From positions 2,728,001 to 2,792,000 of the forward strand of contig NZ_CP076413.1 of the NCBI RefSeq assembly GCF_021173085.1: 64,000 nt of DNA, in the 5' to 3' direction. This DNA comes from Ralstonia wenshanensis. Lineage in GTDB: Bacteria; Pseudomonadota; Gammaproteobacteria; Burkholderiales; Burkholderiaceae. The position numbers and the translations under genes are program-made. This document shows positions 8,915 to 17,330 of the stretch, piece after piece. The notes under the pieces were generated by a model. That model saw nothing but the letters and a program-made list of their open reading frames with translations, was not told the origin of the DNA and made no database searches. How positions within the stretch are numbered: position 1 is the stretch's first letter; each line of letters begins with the position of its first letter.

Positions 8915-11074
8915 ATGACTTCCGACACGAACCACGCTAACAACGGCAGCCGCCGCAACTTCCTCAAGATGGCCAGCACGGGGGCGATTTCCGCCGCCGC
9001 GCTCGCCGCCTTCCCGCCGTCGATCCGCCGTGCGCTGGCGATTCCCGCCAACAACGCCACCGGCACGATGCGCGACGTGGAACACGTGGTGATCCTGATG
9101 CAGGAGAACCGCTCGTTCGACAACTATTTCGGCACGCTGCAAGGTGTGCGCGGCTTTGGCGACCGCTTCCCCATCCCGCTGGCCGGCGGCCTGAACGTGT
9201 GGCAGCAGACCTACGTGCCCAGCAGCGGGCCGAGCCGCACGGTGCTGCCGTATTACCTCGACAGCAGCGCCGGCAACGCGCAGCGCGTCTCGGGCACGCC
9301 GCACAGCTACCCCGATGCGCAGAACGCGTGGGACCTGGGCCGCATGAGCAAGTGGCCGACCTACAAGCAGACGCAATCGATGGGCTATTACAAGCAGGCC
9401 GAGCTGGACTTCCAGTTCGCGCTGGCCAACGCCTTCACGCTGTGCGATGCGTACCACTGCTCGTTCCACGGCGGCACCAACACCAACCGGCTGTTCCACT
9501 GGACGGGCACGAACGACCCGACCGGCGCGGCGGGCGGCCCCGTCATCGACAACAGCGGCGACCACCTCGACGCCAGCGTCACGTACAACTGGAAGACCTA
9601 CCCGGAGCGCCTGCAGGCTGCCGGCGTGTCGTGGAAGGTCTACCAGAACATGCCGGACAACTTCACCGACAACCCGCTCGCCGGCTTCAAGGCCTACCGC
9701 GACGCCAACGCCGCGCGCGGCAACCTGGCCGACGGCAGCCCGTTCCCGCCGTACACGCCCGCCGACGAAACCGTCAGCCCGCTGATCAAGGGCGTCGGCA
9801 ACACCATGCCCGACGGCGGCTTCCTGCAGGCGCTGAAGGACGACATCGCCGCCGGGCAATTGCCGCAGGTGTCGTGGATCGTCGCGCCGGCCACGTATTC
9901 CGAGCACCCCGGCCCGTCGAGCCCCGTGCAGGGCGCGTGGTACACGCAGGAAGTGCTCAACGCGCTCACCGCCAACCCGGCCGTGTGGAGCAAGACCGTG
10001 CTGTTCATCAACTTCGATGAGAACGACGGCTTCTTCGACCACGTGCCGCCGCCCGCAGCCCCCGCCTATGACAACGGCGTGCTGGCCGGCAAGTCGACGG
10101 TGAGCACCGCCGGCGAATACCACACGGACCAACACCCCTACGGCCCCGGCCCGCGCGTGCCGATGTACATCGTCTCGCCGTGGAGCCGCGGCGGCTGGGT
10201 CAACTCGCAGGCGTTCGATCACACGTCGGTGCTGCGCTTCCTGGAGCTGCGTTTCAACGTCCAGGAGACCAACATCAGCGCGTACCGCCGCGCGGTACTG
10301 GGCGACCTGACCAGCGCCTTCAACTTCGTCAACCCGAACAACGAGACGCTGCCCACGCTGCCCAACCGCGACAAGACCACCGCCGACGCCATCCGCACCG
10401 CGCAAGGGTTGCAGCCGCAGGTGCCGCTGCCCTCCGTCACAGCGCAGCAGATGCCTGTGCAGGCCACCGGCACCCGCCCCTCGCGCGCCCTGCCGTACGA
10501 GCTGCATGTCAGCGCCCGCGAAGACGCCACCAACCGCGCGCTGCGCCTGATCTTCAGCAACACCGGCACGGCGGCTGCCGTCTTCCACGTGTACGACCGC
10601 CTGCATCTGGACCGCGTGCCGCGCCGCTATGCGGTCGAGCCCGGCAAGATGCTCGACGACACCTGGGACGTGTTCACCGCCGACAAGGGCAAGTACGACC
10701 TGTGGGTGCTGGGCCCCAACGGCTTCCACCGCGCGTTCTCGGGCGATGTGAGCGCCGTGTCGGCAGCGGGTGCAAGCGCGCCCGAAATCCGCGTGTGCTA
10801 CGACCTGGCCAACGCCGAGGTCTACGTGACGATGATGAACACCGGCACCGCCGGCTGCACCTTCACCGTCAAGCCGAATGCCTACCGCAATGACGGCCCG
10901 TGGACGTTCGACATCCCGGCCGGCAAGCAGCTCGACCAGCATTGGCCGATCGCGCGCCAGGGCAACTGGTACGACTTCACGGTGACGGTGCCGCAAGGCG
11001 GCTTCACGCGGCGCTTTGCCGGTCGCATGGAAACCGGCAAGGACGGCGTGTCCGACCCGGCGATGGGCACCTGA
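8915..11074 (+). CDS. plcN: Phospholipase C, phosphocholine-specific family (Tat-exported)
   Basis: 719 residues. The N-terminus has a twin-arginine signal (SRRNFLKMA at 12-20) followed by an alanine-rich segment, so the enzyme is exported folded. Residues about 45-460 are the phosphoesterase domain, opening with HVVILMQENRSFDNYFG and containing FINFDENDGFFDHVPPP and the later VPMYIVSPWSRGGW. Two similar C-terminal beta domains (about 510-605 and 610-715, DUF756 type) complete the PlcN/PlcH layout. It would hydrolyse phosphatidylcholine-type lipids outside the cytoplasm. Whether it is haemolytic cannot be read from sequence, and the symbol follows the usual naming in Ralstonia. A hairpin terminator follows. 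Confidence 0.92.
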   Translation: MTSDTNHANNGSRRNFLKMASTGAISAAALAAFPPSIRRALAIPANNATGTMRDVEHVVILMQENRSFDNYFGTLQGVRGFGDRFPIPLAGGLNVWQQTYVPSSGPSRTVLPYYLDSSAGNAQRVSGTPHSYPDAQNAWDLGRMSKWPTYKQTQSMGYYKQAELDFQFALANAFTLCDAYHCSFHGGTNTNRLFHWTGTNDPTGAAGGPVIDNSGDHLDASVTYNWKTYPERLQAAGVSWKVYQNMPDNFTDNPLAGFKAYRDANAARGNLADGSPFPPYTPADETVSPLIKGVGNTMPDGGFLQALKDDIAAGQLPQVSWIVAPATYSEHPGPSSPVQGAWYTQEVLNALTANPAVWSKTVLFINFDENDGFFDHVPPPAAPAYDNGVLAGKSTVSTAGEYHTDQHPYGPGPRVPMYIVSPWSRGGWVNSQAFDHTSVLRFLELRFNVQETNISAYRRAVLGDLTSAFNFVNPNNETLPTLPNRDKTTADAIRTAQGLQPQVPLPSVTAQQMPVQATGTRPSRALPYELHVSAREDATNRALRLIFSNTGTAAAVFHVYDRLHLDRVPRRYAVEPGKMLDDTWDVFTADKGKYDLWVLGPNGFHRAFSGDVSAVSAAGASAPEIRVCYDLANAEVYVTMMNTGTAGCTFTVKPNAYRNDGPWTFDIPAGKQLDQHWPIARQGNWYDFTVTVPQGGFTRRFAGRMETGKDGVSDPAMGT

Positions 11075-11111
11075 GGTAGGCAGTGAAGTAGAAAGAGAAG
11101 CAGGGAAAGAT

Positions 11112-11148
11112 GCGGGCAGCCTTCGAAAGCGGGCTGCCCGCTTCCGTT
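11112..11148 (+). terminator. Hairpin terminator after the phospholipase C gene
   Basis: A 10-bp perfect stem (11112-11121 with 11132-11141) around a 10-nt loop, followed by TTCCGTTTC. The U-run is poor, so termination may be partial. It lies 37 bp after the stop codon. Confidence 0.55.
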
Positions 11149-11284
11149 TCGGCGCTGCGTAGGGCGTGCGGCCTGCAACGTGTTGGCCTCGAAGGGCCGA
11201 ATGCCACGGGTTCACCCCGACGCTTGGGCTTCACACCACGACGTTCGAGACGTTTATTCCCGCGTATGGTGCTCACACCTCCGT

Positions 11285-11620
11285 GTTCGCGGGTTCAAGT
11301 GTCGTGCGCGAGCTTCAGACCCTGGAATCGTTCCCGGATTGATCGACGAAATGGGCATCCGACGGTCGCGCTTCACGGTTTCACACTCGCACGCGAGCGT
11401 CGGACCGTGACGCTCCACGGTTTTACTGTCGTGCGTGAGCCTCAAACCGTGGAACGCCACAGTTTGACCCTCGCACGCGACCCTCCGACTGTGGCGTTCC
11501 ACGGTTTCAGGCTCGCGTGCGATGCCTGGACACTGACGCTCCACCGTTTCACCCTCACGCCTGAGTCTTGGAGGGTGACGCTCCACGGTTTTACCCTCGC
11601 ACGTGGGCCGCAGACCGTGA
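11285..11620. repeat. 42-bp tandem repeat array of imperfect palindromes
   Basis: Six contiguous units of exactly 42 bp occupy 11369-11410, 11411-11452, 11453-11494, 11495-11536, 11537-11578 and 11579-11620. A recognisable older copy is at 11285-11326, and a badly decayed one lies between. Faint similarity extends back to about 11200. Conserved parts are CCACGGTTT (unit positions 5-13), CTCGCACGCGAG in the middle, and AAACCGTGG or CCGTGA at the end, so each unit is a near-palindrome that could fold into a hairpin. No spacers separate the units, which argues against CRISPR. The array lies in the 3' space between the convergent phospholipase and ampD genes. The period is 14 codons, so several frames stay open, but none looks like a real gene. 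Confidence 0.85.
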
Positions 11621-11640
11621 GGCGTGGGAGGATTGTCGCG

Positions 11641-12237
11641 TCAGAGCGCGTACTGATACGGAAACAACGCCGCGTTGAACCCGCCGAGCGCACGCAGATG
11701 CGCCCAGTCGAAATGCGGCCCAGGGTCCGTCTTGCGGCCTGGTGCAATGTCCGAATGGCCTGCAATAGCCGTAATGGGATACGCCGCGCAAATCGCCCGC
11801 ACAAGCGACGCCGTGGTGGCGTACTGCTCGGGCGTGAAGGGCAGATCGTCGGTGCCCTCGATTTCAATGCCGACCGAGAAATCGTTGCAGCGCGTGCGGC
11901 CGAAAAAGTCCGACGCACCGGCATGCCACGCCCGCGCGTCGCACGACGCAAACTGCACGCATTCGCCCGTGCGACGGATGAAGAAATGCGCCGACACGCG
12001 CACGCCGCGCAGCTGATCGAAGTACGGATGCGCGTCACAGTCGAGCGTGTTGGTGAAGAAGTCGAGCACGTGGTCGGTGCCGAAGTCGGCCGCGGATTGC
12101 GCCGGCGGCAGGCTGATGTTGTGCAGCACGATCAGGTCGATCGGCATGCCGTCCGGCCGTGCGTCGATATTCGGCGACGGATGGCGGCGCGCGCCGTCCA
12201 CCCATCCGTCAGCGCCGATGTGCAACCGTTCAGGCAT
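11641..12237 (-). CDS. ampD: 1,6-anhydro-N-acetylmuramyl-L-alanine amidase
   Basis: A cytoplasmic zinc amidase that removes the peptide from anhydro-muropeptides during cell wall recycling. Low AmpD activity raises the signal that induces AmpR-controlled beta-lactamases in other species. The 198-residue length is normal. Zinc ligands H39, H161 and D171 are in place, with catalytic E125 (VGIEIEG) and K169. H105 lies in RAWHAGAS. There is no signal peptide, which separates it from exported amidases. Its ATG overlaps the end of the upstream response regulator gene by 8 nt, so it is the last gene of that leftward unit. Confidence 0.96.
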   Translation of the reverse strand: MPERLHIGADGWVDGARRHPSPNIDARPDGMPIDLIVLHNISLPPAQSAADFGTDHVLDFFTNTLDCDAHPYFDQLRGVRVSAHFFIRRTGECVQFASCDARAWHAGASDFFGRTRCNDFSVGIEIEGTDDLPFTPEQYATTASLVRAICAAYPITAIAGHSDIAPGRKTDPGPHFDWAHLRALGGFNAALFPYQYAL

Positions 12238-13852
12238 CGCCGTTCAGCCCATTTCCGGCCGCCTCGCCCACGCTGCCCGGCGACGCTTCCACGTCACGCG
12301 GGTCACGAATGCCAAGCTGCTGCATGCGATAGCGCAACTGGCGGAATGACAATCCGAGCAGCTTGGCGGCCGCCGTGCGGTTGAAGCCCGTCTGGTCCAG
12401 GGCGGCCAGGATGACGTTGCGCTCGACCGACTCCAGATAGGCCGGCAGATCGATCGGCAATGCAACGCTCGGCAGCGACGGCTCCGCCGGCTGCGCTACA
12501 GGGGCCGGCTCAGGCTGCGCCACTGGTTGCGGCATCCCCATGGGACTTGGCACGGCCGCCGGCATGTAGACGGCATCAGGCCAGCTTGTCATCGGCGGCG
12601 ACATCGGGTGATGGGCCGCTGCGGCGGCCTGCGCCTCGCGCGTGCGGTGGAACAGCGGCGAGCGCTCGATCTCGGCGCCGAGTGCGCCAAGGTCATCCAC
12701 GTCGATCGACTCGCCTTCCGCAAAGGCGTAGGCGCGCTCCAGCAGGTTCTCCAGCTCGCGCACGTTGCCCGGAAACGGATACGCGCACAGTTGCTGCAGC
12801 GCCGGACGCGTCAGGCGCTTGGGGCGCGGATCGCCGTAGCGGCTGGCAAGCTGCTCGAGCAGCACGCCGGCCAGCACGGGCACGTCTTCGGCGCGCTCGC
12901 GCAGCGTGGGCATGCGCAGTTCCAGCACGTTCAGGCGGTAGAACAAATCTTCGCGGAAGCGGCCGGCAGCCACCAGACGCGCAAGGTTCTGGTGGCTGGC
13001 GCACACGACACGCACGTCGACGGGGTCTTCGCGGCTTTCGCCGATCTTGCGCACGCGGCGCTCCTGCAACGCACGCAGCAATTTCACCTGCATCGTGAGC
13101 GGCAGGTCGGCCACCTCATCGAGCATGAGCGTGCCGCCATTGGCCGCCTGGAAGAAACCCTGCCGGTCGGTGTCGGCGCCGGTAAAAGCGCCTTTCACGT
13201 AGCCGAAAAACTCGGCTTCCATCAGGTTCTCGGGAATCGCGCCGCAGTTGACCGCCACGAACGGCCGCGATGCACGCGCAGACAGCGCATGCACCGCGCG
13301 CGCCGCACGCTCCTTGCCGCTGCCGGATTCGCCGCTGATCACCACCGGCGCCATGCTGCGCGCCAGGCGCATCAGCGAGCGGCGCACTTCCTGCATCGCG
13401 GCGGAATGGCCCGGCAGCAGGTCGTTGGTGCGCTCCACCAAGTCGGCATTACCGGGATCGGGATCGCGTTGCTGGCGGCCCAGCGCGTTGAGCACGAGGC
13501 TGCGCAACTGGTCCAGCGAGAGCGGTTTGGCGATGTAATCGAACGCACCGGCCTTGAGCGCTTCCACCGCATTCTCGGCGCTGCCATAAGCAGTGATGAC
13601 GGCCACCGGCGTGCGGTCGGCCGTGGCAGAAAGCTGGCGCACGAGTTCAATGCCCAGGCCATCACCCAGGCGCATGTCTGTCAGCACAAGCGCAAAGCGC
13701 TGGCGGGAGAGCGCCTCGCGCGCCTCGGCCAGTCCGCTGGCAAGCACGACGTCGTGCCCCATGCGGCGCAGGGAAATTTCCAGCAGCTCGCGCAGGTCGG
13801 CTTCGTCATCGACGACGAGGATGGGTTCGCGAACGATGGCGGCTTTGGACAT
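12230..13852 (-). CDS. pilR: Sigma-54-dependent response regulator, PilR-like
   Basis: 540 residues in three parts. The receiver spans about 8-125, with acidic D15 and D16, phosphoacceptor D59 and K109. The AAA+ sigma-54 activation domain spans about 150-385, with Walker A GESGSGKE, the sigma-54 contact loop GAFTGA, and GGTLMLDEVADLP. A Pro/Ala/Gln-rich linker leads to a Fis-type helix-turn-helix near the end (FNRTAAAKLLGLS). It is paired with the histidine kinase gene 39 bp upstream. PilR activates pilA from sigma-54 promoters in other bacteria. The assignment to pilus control is by family and partner; no pilA is in this window. Confidence 0.85.
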   Translation of the reverse strand: MSKAAIVREPILVVDDEADLRELLEISLRRMGHDVVLASGLAEAREALSRQRFALVLTDMRLGDGLGIELVRQLSATADRTPVAVITAYGSAENAVEALKAGAFDYIAKPLSLDQLRSLVLNALGRQQRDPDPGNADLVERTNDLLPGHSAAMQEVRRSLMRLARSMAPVVISGESGSGKERAARAVHALSARASRPFVAVNCGAIPENLMEAEFFGYVKGAFTGADTDRQGFFQAANGGTLMLDEVADLPLTMQVKLLRALQERRVRKIGESREDPVDVRVVCASHQNLARLVAAGRFREDLFYRLNVLELRMPTLRERAEDVPVLAGVLLEQLASRYGDPRPKRLTRPALQQLCAYPFPGNVRELENLLERAYAFAEGESIDVDDLGALGAEIERSPLFHRTREAQAAAAAHHPMSPPMTSWPDAVYMPAAVPSPMGMPQPVAQPEPAPVAQPAEPSLPSVALPIDLPAYLESVERNVILAALDQTGFNRTAAAKLLGLSFRQLRYRMQQLGIRDPRDVEASPGSVGEAAGNGLNGDA

Positions 13853-13891
13853 GGATCAGCAGATGGTCGGCAGAAATTCGCGGCCAGCAGA

Positions 13892-15940
13892 TCATTCCGC
13901 TACGGCCAAGGCAGGTTGGTCAAACATCAGGGTGATGACGAAGGCGCGGCGCGGCAACGTGTCGCGCGCCTCCATGGTCAACGCTCCGGTGCGATCGAGC
14001 AAGGATTCCAGTGCAATGGCGCCGTAACGGATCTGCGCATCGTTGGCGCTACACAACTCGCGCGCCATGTAAAGGCCCAGGCCAGTGCCTTGGGCGTCAT
14101 TCGTGAAGAACGGCTCGAACAGGCTGCGCTGCTGCTCAGTCGGCACTTCCGGGCCGTCGTTCCAGATCACGAGTTCGGCGTGGGTGTCGTCCAGCGCGTA
14201 GGCCGCCAGTTGGATCGAACCCGGCACGCGGCGGCAATAACGCAACGCGTTGTCGAGCATGTTGCCCACCACCTGCTGCAACTGCGCCGGGTCGAACAGC
14301 ACGGGCTTGCCGAGGTCGACGGCCACGCGCACGAGGTTCGGGTTGATCTCGGTGGCTTCGCCTGCGCGGCGCAGGGCTTCGGCACGCCAGCGCTCGACGA
14401 CCTCCGGCAGCACCTGCGCCAGTTGCACGCGCACGCGTTCGCCACGCGGGCGACGCGAGAGCATCAGCACGTCGGCAACCACCTGGTCGAGCCGGCGCAC
14501 GTTATCCCGGATGATGCGCAGCAGGCGCGTCTCCACCCCGGAGTTTTCCGGTCGCACGTGTGCGCCGCCATCCTGGCCCTCGCCCCCCTCGCCCGGATCG
14601 TCCAGAAGCTCAGCGGCCTGGCTGATCGCGGCCAGCGGGTTGCGGATCTGGTGCGCGACGCTGGCCACCAGCCGGCCCATCGAGGCCAGCTTCTCCTGCT
14701 GCGCCTGCTCCGCCACACGCTCCCAGCTTTCCACGTGAACCAGCACGGTGTCGTGCAACTCGTGACGCAGAAACGCTTCGTCGTCCGCCGACCAGCCCTG
14801 CGCGGTGGCTTCGGCCGACGGAATGCGCGGACGCATCTCGCCGCCCTCGCCCGGCAGGCCCAGGCCGATCGAGCTGACAAGGCTATCCATATAGACGCTG
14901 CGCAGGTTGGCCAGGCTCGGCAGGATGAAACGCAGGCGCAGCCGGGCGCTCAACATCGCGCGGCCGCCCCGGCCGCCCGTAGCCATGGGCAGTAGATCGA
15001 GGATGCGCGGTGCATCGTCGTCGCCAGTGCCATCGGCCGGACGGCTCTTGCGGCGCAGCCACTGGCGCAGCGTTTCGAGCAGCGGGCGCAGGTGCGGCAC
15101 GTCCTTCAGGTCGAACAACATTGCACCGCTGCCGACAAACGCGCTCTGCGGCACGCCCAGCAGCATGGCTGCGGCCGGGTTGGCTGCAACGACACGGCCA
15201 TCGGCACGCACGAGCATCACGCCGTCCTGCATGTCGTAGACCATCAGGCGGTTGACGAGCTGTTGCAGGCGCAGCTCGCGCTCGCGGGCCATCGTCAAAC
15301 GTTCCTGCGCGATCTGGCGGTGCGACAGGCCGTACATCATCGATGCGGCCATCATGTAGACCATGCCGTACAGCCCGGCAGATGCCAGGCCCGGGGCAAT
15401 CACGCCGTCGCTCATCATCTGCAGGAACGGATCGGCCAGCACCACGATCGACGCCACCGCCGCCGTGAACAGCGCAAAGAGCAGGCTGGTGAGTGCTCCC
15501 GCGGCCAGCACCGGCACCAGCAGCACCATCGCCACGCTGGCCGACAGACGCGAGAGCGTGGCGTACGCCAGCCCCAGGAACAGCAGATCGAGCACCACAT
15601 CCAGCCGCACACGGAATTGGAACCGCGTGCGCCACCAGCCGGCCGCCGCCAGGATCAGCAGGGCCATCGCCAGATACGGCAGCGTCAGGCTGAGCAGGGC
15701 GTCGCTATTGGGCAGGCCGACTGCATCGTTGTGCTCGCGCGGCACCATCACGAACAGCAACAGCACCAGCGCCACGGCCGCGCGGCTGAAGGCGAAATAG
15801 CGCAGCAAGCGCCACTGGAACTCAGGCGGATCGGGCTCCAGCCAGACCGCCCGGATTGCGCGCCAGGCATTCAGGCGCGAGAGCAGGCTGCGCGCGGCGG
15901 ACGGTGTTGCCCGCGCGGCACCTGACGCTTCGGGCGTCAT
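13892..15940 (-). CDS. pilS: Membrane histidine kinase, PilS-like
   Basis: 682 residues. Residues about 48-205 hold six hydrophobic segments, as in PilS, which senses the state of pilin in the membrane. A PAS-like domain follows (about 225-340, VMLVRADGRVVAANPAAAMLLG), then a DHp domain with phosphoacceptor H430 in SVAHQIRNPLAA, and an HATPase domain ending in GTGLGLYMARELC. The protein is longer than typical PilS (about 530) because of inserted acidic/glycine-rich loops around 300-325 and 450-470. It starts in a 4-bp ATGA overlap with the stop of the upstream 88-residue gene. Confidence 0.85.
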   Translation of the reverse strand: MTPEASGAARATPSAARSLLSRLNAWRAIRAVWLEPDPPEFQWRLLRYFAFSRAAVALVLLLFVMVPREHNDAVGLPNSDALLSLTLPYLAMALLILAAAGWWRTRFQFRVRLDVVLDLLFLGLAYATLSRLSASVAMVLLVPVLAAGALTSLLFALFTAAVASIVVLADPFLQMMSDGVIAPGLASAGLYGMVYMMAASMMYGLSHRQIAQERLTMARERELRLQQLVNRLMVYDMQDGVMLVRADGRVVAANPAAAMLLGVPQSAFVGSGAMLFDLKDVPHLRPLLETLRQWLRRKSRPADGTGDDDAPRILDLLPMATGGRGGRAMLSARLRLRFILPSLANLRSVYMDSLVSSIGLGLPGEGGEMRPRIPSAEATAQGWSADDEAFLRHELHDTVLVHVESWERVAEQAQQEKLASMGRLVASVAHQIRNPLAAISQAAELLDDPGEGGEGQDGGAHVRPENSGVETRLLRIIRDNVRRLDQVVADVLMLSRRPRGERVRVQLAQVLPEVVERWRAEALRRAGEATEINPNLVRVAVDLGKPVLFDPAQLQQVVGNMLDNALRYCRRVPGSIQLAAYALDDTHAELVIWNDGPEVPTEQQRSLFEPFFTNDAQGTGLGLYMARELCSANDAQIRYGAIALESLLDRTGALTMEARDTLPRRAFVITLMFDQPALAVAE

Positions 15941-16203
15941 GTGTTGCCTCGGTCAGCATGCTCCGGGCAGCGATAGCGGCCGCCCGGTAGCGCGATCATG
16001 CCGGTGCGCGGCGCGTGCACGCCGCACACGGCACATTGCTCGATGGGTTGCGACGCCTGGGGGGGAGGAGTGCGCTGGGCCGTGCCCTGCCCGCGCGGGG
16101 CCGTCTGGCCCTGCCCCGAAGAGCGGGAGGAGCGCGTCCCAAGGCGGCTCAACCACCACCAGCCGGCGAGCAGCATCAGGATCAGCAGGACAGGACGAGA
16201 CAT
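15937..16203 (-). CDS. PP0621-family small membrane protein with a cysteine-pair motif
   Basis: 88 residues: one N-terminal transmembrane segment (about 4-20), a Ser/Gln/Pro-rich linker, and a C-terminal module with CAVCG and, 21 residues on, RYRCPEH. These look like ligands of a single small zinc ribbon. This layout is that of the PP0621 family. Its role is unknown. Co-location with PilS-like kinases and a 4-bp overlap with pilS suggest translational coupling and possibly a link to the kinase. Confidence 0.8.
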   Translation of the reverse strand: MSRPVLLILMLLAGWWWLSRLGTRSSRSSGQGQTAPRGQGTAQRTPPPQASQPIEQCAVCGVHAPRTGMIALPGGRYRCPEHADRGNT

Positions 16204-16248
16204 GGGGAACAGACAAGGACAGGTAACGGCGCTGGCGCCAGGAACGCG

Positions 16249-17157
16249 CTAGGCGCGATGCAGAATGACTTCGAGCACGAAGCGGCTGCCCACGTATGCC
16301 AGCAGCAGGATCGCAAAGGCCGCCATCACCCAACGCAGCGCCACACGCCCGCGCCAGCCGCGAAAACGCCGACCGATCAGGATGCCGCCGAACATCGCCC
16401 ACGACAGCACGGCAAAGATGTTCTTGTGGTCGAAATGGAAGGCGCTGTGGAACAGCTGTTCGGAGAACAGCACGCCCGAGGCGATCGTCAGCGTCAGCAG
16501 AATGAAGCCCGCCCCGATCAGCCGGAACAGCAGTTTTTCGAGCGTGAGCAGCGGCGGCAGCAAATCCAGCCAGCGACTGAACCAGCTTGCCTCCGGGCGG
16601 TTGATGGTGTGCAGTCGGCGCTCCGCAGCCAGCATGAGGATCGCGTGGAATGCCGCCAGCGTGAACAGCCCGTAGGCCACGTTGGCAATAGCGAAGTGCA
16701 GCTTGAACAGCGGGCTGGCCGCATAGCCGAGAATTTGCGTGCCAGGGAAGGCCACCGGCAGCAGGCTTCCGACCAGCGCCACCGGCATCACGAGCAGGCC
16801 GAGGCCGGCCAGCGAGAAGAAGAGGCTTTCGATCCAGAAAATGCCCACGCCCAGCCACAGCATGGCCGACAGCGCATAGGCAAAGCCAAACACCATGGCA
16901 CTGGCCGGGAAGATCGTCTCGTGCAGCAGGAACCCGTGCGCGATCAAGGCGGCCAGCAAACCCCAGCGCCACCAGGCCGGGACAGTGTCGGCGGCCCCCG
17001 GAGGCGGCGGAACGAGCACCGTGGCGCCCGGCGATTGACCGCCTGCCGCCATGGCTCCGGCCGGGGCCTGGGCGCCCAGTCCACCGCGTCGCGCCCACGC
17101 TACCGAAGCGAGGGTGCCGTAGAGAAGCGCCGTCAGCGCATACAGTACAATTGCCAT
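16249..17157 (-). CDS. CcsA/YpjD-like inner-membrane protein (cytochrome c assembly family)
   Basis: 302 residues with eight or so hydrophobic helices. The histidines in the ALIAHGFLLHETI and KLHFAIANVAYG segments, plus a late FHFDHKNIFAVLSW, match the haem-handling family that includes CcsA and CcmC. Most bacteria keep this stand-alone copy next to ffh, where it is called YpjD or CorE; its substrate there is not settled. I prefer the ATG at 17155-17157 to a GTG two codons upstream. A Gly/Pro-rich loop at about 25-60 is poorly conserved. It is divergent from ffh. Confidence 0.85.
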   Translation of the reverse strand: MAIVLYALTALLYGTLASVAWARRGGLGAQAPAGAMAAGGQSPGATVLVPPPPGAADTVPAWWRWGLLAALIAHGFLLHETIFPASAMVFGFAYALSAMLWLGVGIFWIESLFFSLAGLGLLVMPVALVGSLLPVAFPGTQILGYAASPLFKLHFAIANVAYGLFTLAAFHAILMLAAERRLHTINRPEASWFSRWLDLLPPLLTLEKLLFRLIGAGFILLTLTIASGVLFSEQLFHSAFHFDHKNIFAVLSWAMFGGILIGRRFRGWRGRVALRWVMAAFAILLLAYVGSRFVLEVILHRA

Positions 17158-17330
17158 TTGCACAGTTTACCGCAGCGCACCCCGGTTTTGGCTGGGGCCC
17201 GCCCCCGCCGAAAGCCTCGTTGGGCGGGAACGCAACATGCGCGCAATAAGCACATTCCTAGCCGGTGCAAGCGAAACGCGCGCCGGCCTCCTCTTCATCC
17301 CGTCCCCAATTCCGGATCCCTGTCACTGTC

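Noticed and set aside
8117..11215. A 1032-codon open frame on the minus strand opposite plcN
   Set aside because: Antisense artefact of strong third-position GC; composition is Arg/His/Val/Gly-rich without motifs.
11369..11620. CRISPR array
   Set aside because: Units are directly adjacent, with no unique spacers, and no cas genes are near.
11110..12384. A 424-residue repeat protein on the plus strand
   Set aside because: The frame runs through the array and on through antisense ampD into the end of pilR, with no ribosome site; substitutions do not favour this frame.
16249..17163. GTG at 17161-17163 as start of the CcsA-like gene
   Set aside because: An ATG two codons later gives a natural membrane-helix start, and the GTG has no better ribosome site.
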